Of a stretch of DNA of 29,988 bases, positions 23,372-29,988 are shown piece by piece. The notes beneath the pieces are model-generated. The model was not told the DNA's origin. It was given only the letters and a program-made list of their open reading frames with translations, and searched no databases. This DNA is from CAZWCX01 sp964632945 (GTDB lineage Bacteria; Planctomycetota; MHYJ01; WSZJ01; CAZWCX01). The stretch covers positions 1-29,988 of the forward strand of contig CAZWCX010000091.1 of assembly GCA_964632945.1 (NCBI GenBank), given 5' to 3'. Each line of letters starts with the position of its first letter. Within the stretch, counting starts at the first letter, position 1. Position numbers and translations under genes: made by a program.

Positions 23372-25408
23372 GTGAACTCCGCGGAGATGATCTCCCTTGC
23401 GTCCCGCACTCCCCCCACGCGCGACGGCGTCTCCGCTCTCGCCGCGCGAGTCGTTCCTCTCCCGACGGAGGCGGTGCGCGCCGCAATCGACTCCGCGTTC
23501 GCGGCGGGAGACTTTGCCGCGGCACTGGCCCTCCTGCTGGCGGAAGTGGAGGCGGGACGGAAGGTCGACATTCGTCAGGTCGTTGCCGTCGCCCCGTTTG
23601 CCGACGGCCTCGAGGAGTTCGCCGTTCTGGTCGGCGGCGCCGAAGGCAGGATCGTCGACGCGCTCCTGGATCTGATCGACTCCCATCGGTACGACTCGGT
23701 CGGGAACGCGCTGGCCCTCCTGCTCGTCGCGCAGCGGCTGGGGAAGCGCAAGCCGCCGCCACGGATGGTGGCGGCGCTGCGCCGTGCGGCGCGCATGCCG
23801 CAGAACGAGGACGAGGTGCTGCTGCTCGGGCTCACGGCCCTGCGGATTCCGGATCCGCATGTGGCCTGGCTGTGCGAGTCCTGGATGACGCTGGCACGAG
23901 CCCGCGACGGCGTCTCGACGGAGCAGTTCTACGTCGACGTCCAGGCGGGCCCGCCGTCGCGCGTGCTTCCCGAACGGGCCGCCCCGGTCGAAGAGACCGG
24001 CCTTCCGGTGCAACGCGCCGAGCCCAAGGTCGGGCGGAACGATCCCTGCCCGTGCGGGAGCGGTCGGAAGTTCAAGAAGTGCTGCGGGGCGGAGACATCC
24101 ACCGCGACGAACTACGCCCCCGTCCCGCAGCAGTTGCGGCCGGAACGACTCGCCGAATTGCGTCCGCACCAATTGGCCGCGCTCGACTTCACGACTCTGA
24201 CCCCGGCGCAACTGTTCGAAGCCGCGCGCTGCCTGAGCGAGGTGCACCTCTGGGAGCCGGTACGACGAGCGATCCAGGCGATCGAGGAAAATAGCGGCGC
24301 GACCCCGGAAGACATCCAAGTCTGCCGCATCGAGGCCTATCATGCCGCCTGCCACGCCGGGGCCCTGGAGGTCGCGAATGAGCTGCGCGAGGTTCTCGAA
24401 TCGAAGCATGAGCTGGATCCGATCCACGGTCTCGCCTTCGACCTCGCGCGTCCCACGGTCGCGACGGTGCGTCGAATCGAAGCCGCCGCGTTGGAGGTCG
24501 TCGCGCATCCGGAAGACGTGCACGCGCCGTTCGCGTTCGTCCAGGTGCTGATGCGGAGGCTTCCCGCGCTGGGCATCCTTGCGGCTCGGGGGATCCTGAC
24601 CGGTAGATCGGCCGAAGAGGCGCAGCGGGTCATGGACGCCGTGGAATGGGCGCGCGACGGTCTTTTGCTTCCGCCCGAGGACCCGGGCTGGGCCCTCTAC
24701 GATCTGCTCCAGCGGGAAGCGGTGCAGGGTGCGCCGCCGACGCCCGACGAGGAATTGGCCGCCGAGGCCGAAGCCCTGCGGAGCCGTTCGGAGGAGGCGG
24801 CCGCGAAGGCGGCGACCATGGAGCGCCGGATGCGCGAGGTCGAAGCGGAACTTCGCGACGCGCGTGCCCGGGCCGCGGCCGCGGCCTCCGCCTCCCCGGT
24901 TTCTCCTGCCGAAGCCGAGGCGGTGCAAAGGCTGCGCGCCAAGGTCTCGGAGTACGAAGGTCAGATCGCCGAGGGCAATCGTGAGCGCAGGCAACTGCGC
25001 AGCCAGCTCGCCGAGGTGAGCGGACGGTTGGCGCGCGCGGCGTCCGGAACGCCGCCACGGGGAGAGACGGAGACGCCCGTCGACGATCCGGAGGAGCAGG
25101 AGGCATCCCGGCCCGAGCGGCTGCCGGTCCTGATTCCCGCCTTCGCCCGGCCCGCGGAGGAAGGCCTGCGCGGTTTGCCGGGCCCGCTCGCGCGCGAGGC
25201 GCTGCGGACCGTGGCGAGCCTGGCGGGCGGCGAGGCGTCGGTCTGGGCGCGGGCCAAGCGGCTTCGGCGCCTCGCCGACGTCTGGTCGGCCCGCGTCGGC
25301 ATCCACCACCGGCTGCTTTTCCGGATCGACGCCGATCGCGGGATGCTGGCGGTCGCGGACCTGATCCATCGCAAGGATCTGGAGGCCACGCTGCAGCGGT
25401 GGCGGTGA
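23372..25408 (+). CDS. SEC-C zinc-motif protein with coiled coil and RelE-like C-terminus
   Basis: 678 residues with no precise function recognised. The N-terminal 200 residues are alpha-helical. A SEC-C motif at 221-239 (GRNDPCPCGSGRKFKKCCG) has zinc ligands C226, C228, C237 and C238, as in the SecA tail. Residues 250-450 are helical, possibly repeat-like. A Glu/Ala/Arg-rich coiled coil spans about 458-555. The last 70 residues (about 605-678) read like a RelE/ParE toxin fold: KRLRRLADVWSARVG, HHRLLFRIDAD and ADLIHRKDLEATL. The start is a GTG at 23372, with AGGAGG 5-6 nt upstream. It is 119 nt after the PotD-like gene with no clear promoter, and converges on the next kinase. Confidence 0.85.
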   Translation: MNSAEMISLASRTPPTRDGVSALAARVVPLPTEAVRAAIDSAFAAGDFAAALALLLAEVEAGRKVDIRQVVAVAPFADGLEEFAVLVGGAEGRIVDALLDLIDSHRYDSVGNALALLLVAQRLGKRKPPPRMVAALRRAARMPQNEDEVLLLGLTALRIPDPHVAWLCESWMTLARARDGVSTEQFYVDVQAGPPSRVLPERAAPVEETGLPVQRAEPKVGRNDPCPCGSGRKFKKCCGAETSTATNYAPVPQQLRPERLAELRPHQLAALDFTTLTPAQLFEAARCLSEVHLWEPVRRAIQAIEENSGATPEDIQVCRIEAYHAACHAGALEVANELREVLESKHELDPIHGLAFDLARPTVATVRRIEAAALEVVAHPEDVHAPFAFVQVLMRRLPALGILAARGILTGRSAEEAQRVMDAVEWARDGLLLPPEDPGWALYDLLQREAVQGAPPTPDEELAAEAEALRSRSEEAAAKAATMERRMREVEAELRDARARAAAAASASPVSPAEAEAVQRLRAKVSEYEGQIAEGNRERRQLRSQLAEVSGRLARAASGTPPRGETETPVDDPEEQEASRPERLPVLIPAFARPAEEGLRGLPGPLAREALRTVASLAGGEASVWARAKRLRRLADVWSARVGIHHRLLFRIDADRGMLAVADLIHRKDLEATLQRWR

Positions 25409-25573
25409 AGGCGCGCGAGTCCCGGGGGTCGGGGGACGCTGCGGCATTCCCGGCGGACTCCGGGGGGCGGCGCACGTCGTCATCGAGCCCCGCGTATCGG
25501 ATCGACCGCGTGATCCCGGGGGCGCCCGGCCGATGCGGACCCGCGGCACCGGGTTCGGGGGGCATCCGTGCCC

Positions 25574-28500
25574 TCATCGCATTCGATCCAGGACCTGGGT
25601 CCAGCGCGGATCGCCGCGCAACGGTTCCAGATCGGGGTCCTGAACGGCATGCCGGGCGTCCTTCCAGCCCAGGTCGATGGCGGCGTGCAGGTGTCGGAAC
25701 GCGTCCTCGCGCAGGCCGGCGGGATCCGGGGCGTGACGGCCGCCCGCGGCATCGGCCGGGTCGGCGCCGACGGATCGCTGTGCCTGAACGCAGGCGAGGT
25801 TGTAGTGCGCGCCCAGCCGCGCCTCGCGCTCGACGGGCGGCATTTGCGCCGGGTCCGCCGGCGGCGGCGGGGCGGAGTCCAACGCCTGGGCGTAGAGCCG
25901 CGCGGCCTCCGCCCAGCGGCCCTCCCGGAGCGCGCCTTCGGCGGCGCGGATGCCGCCGAGCCAATCGGGGGGCGCCTCGCCCGCGCCGAACTGCGCCAGC
26001 CACTCGGCGAGCTGGTCGCGCCACTTTCGTGCCTGCGGATGTCCGGGCGACTGCTTGAGAAACTCCTCGAAGTCCGCCAGGGCGCGCGCAAATCCCTCCC
26101 GCGGGTCCGCGCCCCGGTCCGCGCCGTCGCGCGCCCAGCGCATGCGCACGCGACCGCGATTCAGCCGGGCCTCGGCGTATTGGGGGTTGAGATCGAGCGC
26201 ACGGGTGAAGTCGCGCTCCGCCTCGGCATACGGCTCCGCAGGATCGAGGCCCCGTTTCTCGAGCCAGAGTCCGGCGTTGACCTGGATCGTCCCGCGCGTG
26301 GTCCACCCTTCGGCGTAGGACGGATTTCGCGCCAGCGCCGGGTCCAGGTCGGCCAGCGCGGCGGTGAAGTGCGCCCCCGGATCTTCGTCGCGCATCATCC
26401 TCCACGCGCCCCAATTCAACCGCAAGGTCGCCAGGCTGCGGCGCGCCCCCGCGTCGATCGTATTGAGCGCGATCGCCTTTTCGAAGTCGGCGACGGCGTC
26501 CGCAAACGATGGGCTCGGGTCCTCGCCGCGCGACAGCCGGTGCGTGCCGCGGTTCATGCGCACGTTTCCGCGCGTCAGCCACGCCTCGAACAGGGTGGGA
26601 TGGATTTCGACGGCCCGCGTGCAGGCGTCGATCGCGGCATCCCAGTCCGGATCCGGATCGCCGCCCGCCTCCCGGCGCAGATCGGCGCGGTTCATGAACG
26701 TCTTGCCCAGGCCCTGCCATGCTTCGGCATCGCCCGCATGGAGTTCGAGAGCCTGCTGGAGGTCCTGGAGCGAGGCTTCGAGGAGCGCCGAGGAATCCTG
26801 CCCGCGCGACTTCCGCGTGCTCGCCCAGTTGCGCTGCGCCATGCCGCGGAACTTCCATGCGGTCGAGTCGGAAGCGTGGCGGCGAATCGCCTGCGCGAAA
26901 TCCTCGAGGGAGAGCCGGTACGCCGCCCCCGGATCGCCGCCCCGGGAGGCGATCGCATGCGCGAGGCTCATGCGGGCCAGGCCGCGGTTCTTCCATCCCT
27001 CGACGAAGGCCGAGTCGAGGACGAGCGCGTGCGTATAGTCGGCCACCGCCGCCTCCAGCAGCGGGAGGTCGTCGCCGCCCGCGTCGGAGGTGGCGCGGGC
27101 GAGATTCAGTCGCGCATTCCCCCGGCCGAACCAGGCCCAGACGTCGGTCGCGTCGAGAGCGAGGGAGCGATCGAAGTCGCCGATCGCGTCCTCGAGGATC
27201 CCGCCGGAGGGGCGTCCCCGCAGGATTTCCGCCATGGCGCGGGACATGCGCGCCGCGCCGCGTCCCGACCACGCGCGCGCATGGCCGGGATCCAGAGCGA
27301 CGGCGGCGCCGAAGTCCGCCACGGCGGCCTCCACCCCCGCAAGGAACTCGCGCCCCCGCATCATGTCTTCCACGGCAATCTGAAGCCGCGCCCGTCCCCG
27401 CAGGAGGAGGTGGGGAAGATAGCCGCGGTCGGCCTCCAGACCGAGGGTGCAGGCGTCGATGCTGTCCTGCCACCGGCCGCAGGCCGCCGCCGCCTCCGCC
27501 CAGGCGTGATAGATCTCCTCCCTCGAGGGATCGCCGGCGACGGCGGATGCGAACCGGGGACGCGCGAGTTCGTACGCTTCGTAGACGTCCCGCCCCGACT
27601 GCGTCGCCAGGAGGGCGCGGATCGCCTCGATCTGGGCGGCTCCGACCCCGGCGGCGGCGGCGCGACCGGACCGCGAGACGGCATCCAGTCGCTGCAGCAG
27701 CGCGACGAACCGCGTCTTGCCCGCGCGCAAGGTGGGATCCCGCTCCTCGAGTTCTTCCCGCGATGGGTCGGCGGGGACGAGATTGGCGATGCCGGGATCG
27801 GGGGTGCGGCCGCCGAAAAGCAACGCGCCACGCTCGGCGCGCGCGGCGTCGCGGACCTTCTCCCGCCTCGTCGCATACGCGCGCGACTCCAGAACCGCAG
27901 CCTCGTACAGGGACGGAGGATGGTCCGGATCGATCGCCAGCGCGCGCGCCTGCCAGGTGAGCGCCTCGTCGTCCTTCAGGGTCGCGCGGGCGAACCGGCC
28001 CATCGCGTGCGCGGGCTCGGGCGACGAGTCCCCGAGTTCGGCCACCGCGTCCCGGTACGCCGCGTCGAGCGCGGGCCGGTGCGACTCCATGGCCGCCAGC
28101 AACCCCATCCGTCGGACCGACAGCGCGCCCTCCACCGCCGTCCGGGCGGCGGCGCGCAGTCGGTCGAGCAGCCGCGCGCGCGCCTGGGCAACCAGCATCT
28201 GGGATGCGAGCGCCCAGGCGACCAGCGCCAGCGCGGCCGCAGCCGCCCCCACCAGCGGACGGTGCCGCAGCGTCCAACGCCACGCCCGATACCCGGCCCC
28301 GTATCGGCGGGCCGTGACCGGCTCCCCCTTCAGCCAGCGTCGCAACTCCGCCGCAAATTCCTCCGCCGACGCGTACCGCTTCTCCGGTTCCTTCTCGATC
28401 GCCTTCAGGCAGACCGCCTCCAGTTCCTCCGGGACGTGCGACATCAGCTTGCGAGGACGCGCCGGCTCGTCGCGGATCACGCGCACCAGCGTCTTCCACG

Positions 28501-29743
28501 AGCGCTCGGCGGTGAAGGGGGTCCGCCCCGTCAGGCACTCGTAGAGAATGATCCCCAGCGCCCAGACGTCGCTGCGCGGGCCGATCCGCTCGAGCTGGCT
28601 CTCGGCTTGCTCGGGCGACATGTAGTCCGGCGTCCCCACCACCTGCCCCGCCGAGGTCAGCGTCGGATTCGACATCGCCAGTTCGCTGTCCGGCGCCTTC
28701 TGGACTTCCTTCGCCAGGCCGAAGTCGACCACGTACGGACGATCCTGCCGGTCGAGCAGGACGTTGCCGGGCTTCAGGTCCCGGTGGATCACCCCCTGGC
28801 TGTGCGCGTACGCGACCGCCTCCGCCACTTCCGCGACGAGGCGGACCTCGTCGCGCAGCCGGTCGAGTCCGGAACGGTCTCCCGCATGCTTCTTCGGGCG
28901 GGTTTCGTCGAGGAGATCGCCGAACGTGCGCCCCTCGACGAATTCCATCGCCAGGTAGTGTTCGTCGCCCACCGCCCCGACGTCATGGACCGCCACGATG
29001 TTCGGGTGCCGGAGTTTCGCGGCCAGGCGCGCCTCGCGCTGAAAGCGCGCGATGTGTTCCGGACCGAAGTCGTCCCCCTTGCGAATCTGCTTGAGGGCGA
29101 CCGTTCGCCCGAGTTCGGGGTCCCATGCCTTCCAGACGACCCCCATCCCCCCGACCCCGATCCGCTGGAGGAGCAGGTAGCGGCCCAGCGGGGTGCCGAT
29201 GGCCGCGCGGGCCGAGGAACCCGGTCGCTTCGCGTCGGCCGTCGGCCGCGGCGTGGGCGCTTGCGCGGAATCGTGCGCGAAGAGGCTCGTGTCCGGATCT
29301 CGACCGTCGCCGGCGGCGTCCGGCGTGTCCAGGATCGTGTCCGCCCGCAGCAACCGGCCCGGTTGGGTCGGTGCGACCGCGGCGGGAAAGTCGGTCGGGT
29401 TGCGGTCTGCTCCGGGGCCCTCCGATTCGGGGACGGGAGCCGGAGCGCCGATTCCCAGGATCGTGGCCGCCCCTCCGGTTCCCGGTTCCGGTCCGCAGGA
29501 CGGGCATTCCCCGGGGCCGGCCCTTCCCGCGACCAGCGCGGTGCGGCCGCAGCGAGCGCACGCGACCAGCGGAGATTCGCCCGCCGCGAAGCGGGCGCGC
29601 AAGGTTTCGGGCGGCAGCGCCAGCAACCGGTCGAGCACGGCCTCCAACGCCGCGGGTCGCGACACCTCCCCTTCCCGCGCCAGGCCCAGTCGGACCAGCA
29701 ACGACGCGAGGCGCGGATCGGCCGGGCCGGGTGCGTTGGGCAT
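25574..29743 (-). CDS. Membrane Ser/Thr protein kinase with zinc ribbon and TPR tail
   Basis: 1389 residues. The N-terminal helical segment (10-55) leads to a zinc ribbon (C62, C65, C80, C83) and a Pro/Ala-rich linker. The kinase domain at about 187-470 has GVGGMG at 196-201, K218, HRDLKPGN at 320-327, DFG at 340-342 and GTPDYMSPEQ, so it should be active. One transmembrane helix lies at about 498-516. The exported tail carries many TPR-like units, several with an ALDL- or ALALNP-type helix end and a following WxxRGxxRMxxG pattern. It ends in DPDLEPLRGDPRW at 1369-1381, aligned with the C-terminus of the other TPR kinase. The start is the ATG at 29743, with a GGAAGG upstream. Its leader contains repeat copy 2. 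Confidence 0.93.
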   Translation of the reverse strand: MPNAPGPADPRLASLLVRLGLAREGEVSRPAALEAVLDRLLALPPETLRARFAAGESPLVACARCGRTALVAGRAGPGECPSCGPEPGTGGAATILGIGAPAPVPESEGPGADRNPTDFPAAVAPTQPGRLLRADTILDTPDAAGDGRDPDTSLFAHDSAQAPTPRPTADAKRPGSSARAAIGTPLGRYLLLQRIGVGGMGVVWKAWDPELGRTVALKQIRKGDDFGPEHIARFQREARLAAKLRHPNIVAVHDVGAVGDEHYLAMEFVEGRTFGDLLDETRPKKHAGDRSGLDRLRDEVRLVAEVAEAVAYAHSQGVIHRDLKPGNVLLDRQDRPYVVDFGLAKEVQKAPDSELAMSNPTLTSAGQVVGTPDYMSPEQAESQLERIGPRSDVWALGIILYECLTGRTPFTAERSWKTLVRVIRDEPARPRKLMSHVPEELEAVCLKAIEKEPEKRYASAEEFAAELRRWLKGEPVTARRYGAGYRAWRWTLRHRPLVGAAAAALALVAWALASQMLVAQARARLLDRLRAAARTAVEGALSVRRMGLLAAMESHRPALDAAYRDAVAELGDSSPEPAHAMGRFARATLKDDEALTWQARALAIDPDHPPSLYEAAVLESRAYATRREKVRDAARAERGALLFGGRTPDPGIANLVPADPSREELEERDPTLRAGKTRFVALLQRLDAVSRSGRAAAAGVGAAQIEAIRALLATQSGRDVYEAYELARPRFASAVAGDPSREEIYHAWAEAAAACGRWQDSIDACTLGLEADRGYLPHLLLRGRARLQIAVEDMMRGREFLAGVEAAVADFGAAVALDPGHARAWSGRGAARMSRAMAEILRGRPSGGILEDAIGDFDRSLALDATDVWAWFGRGNARLNLARATSDAGGDDLPLLEAAVADYTHALVLDSAFVEGWKNRGLARMSLAHAIASRGGDPGAAYRLSLEDFAQAIRRHASDSTAWKFRGMAQRNWASTRKSRGQDSSALLEASLQDLQQALELHAGDAEAWQGLGKTFMNRADLRREAGGDPDPDWDAAIDACTRAVEIHPTLFEAWLTRGNVRMNRGTHRLSRGEDPSPSFADAVADFEKAIALNTIDAGARRSLATLRLNWGAWRMMRDEDPGAHFTAALADLDPALARNPSYAEGWTTRGTIQVNAGLWLEKRGLDPAEPYAEAERDFTRALDLNPQYAEARLNRGRVRMRWARDGADRGADPREGFARALADFEEFLKQSPGHPQARKWRDQLAEWLAQFGAGEAPPDWLGGIRAAEGALREGRWAEAARLYAQALDSAPPPPADPAQMPPVEREARLGAHYNLACVQAQRSVGADPADAAGGRHAPDPAGLREDAFRHLHAAIDLGWKDARHAVQDPDLEPLRGDPRWTQVLDRMR

Positions 29744-29891
29744 GCGGCAGGTCCTTCCGGTGACGGGTCGCTGCGAATTCCGGGGCGGGCGATGGCCTCC
29801 GCGGGCGCCGGAGTTCGATCCCGGGCGCCCACCCGGCTATCTGCGCAATCTCAGGTCCGGGTTCCGGTTTCCCATTTCCCGAATCGCCCTA

Positions 29892-29988
29892 GTGGGGCTT
29901 CAACCTTGATTTCCCAGGTTGGTCCGGTCGCTGTTCGCGCCGGGCTTCGTTGCTCGTCGTCGGCGATGCACGGGGGCATCGCCTCCTC
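29892..29988 (-). repeat. 97-nt leader element, copy 2, cut by window edge
   Basis: 86 of 97 positions identical to 12576-12672, no gaps. Hairpin arms GGCGATGC (29962-29969) and GCATCGCC (29976-29983), 6-nt loop. It lies 148 nt upstream of the kinase start codon in the same orientation as copy 1 relative to its gene. The ORF opened by the minus-strand ATG at 29979 runs to a TGA at 29851, giving 42 codons, because the stop codon present in copy 1 is CGA here. The element may extend beyond the window. Confidence 0.85.

Noticed and set aside
24630..28538. 1302-codon open frame on the minus strand
   Set aside because: It overlaps the third kinase in another frame and crosses the convergent SEC-C gene; Pro/Arg/Gly-rich with no domain.

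Overview
The window is a high-G+C bacterial chromosome segment with strong Shine-Dalgarno sequences and sigma-70 type promoters. Large Ser/Thr kinases with N-terminal zinc ribbons and C-terminal TPR tails, prepilins carrying LamG-like insertions, an ECF sigma factor next to a kinase, and small zinc-ribbon membrane proteins together suggest a planctomycete or close relative. This is an inference from gene content; no rRNA or tRNA was seen.

Region 1 (1-4300, minus strand) is housekeeping: rsmA, then dnaG from its own near-consensus promoter, then rpoD, which runs off the left edge. dnaG-rpoD is the conserved macromolecular-synthesis pair. Region 2 (4373-12476, minus strand) is a pseudopilin cluster in the order GspH-like, GspK-like, PilW/GspJ-like, PilV/GspI-like, with an HDOD signalling gene upstream. 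The GspH-like and GspK-like proteins carry LamG-type insertions, and the GspK-like and PilW-like proteins share a recurring beta-rich module. Region 3 (12477-14144) is an intergenic region with overlapping divergent promoters and a repeat element, then a plus-strand MFS transporter. Region 4 (14176-22020, minus strand) is a signalling block: an ECF-type sigma factor with a signal-peptide-like N-terminus, followed by a soluble kinase, and a LURP-one/zinc-ribbon/TPR-kinase operon. Region 5 (22197-25408, plus strand) has a PotD-like periplasmic binding protein and a SEC-C protein with a RelE-like C-terminal tail. Region 6 (25574-29988, minus strand) is a third, TPR-tailed kinase and its leader.

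The most interesting non-coding signal is a 97-nt element at 12576-12672 and 29892-29988 (86/97 identical, no gaps). Both copies lie in the same orientation 99-148 nt upstream of a minus-strand signalling gene (HDOD protein and kinase). Each carries a perfectly conserved 8-bp hairpin preceded by a Shine-Dalgarno-like sequence. Copy 1 lies downstream of a predicted promoter, so it should be in the 5' leader of the HDOD mRNA. It could be a shared cis-regulatory leader, a small-peptide leader, or one member of a dispersed repeat family.
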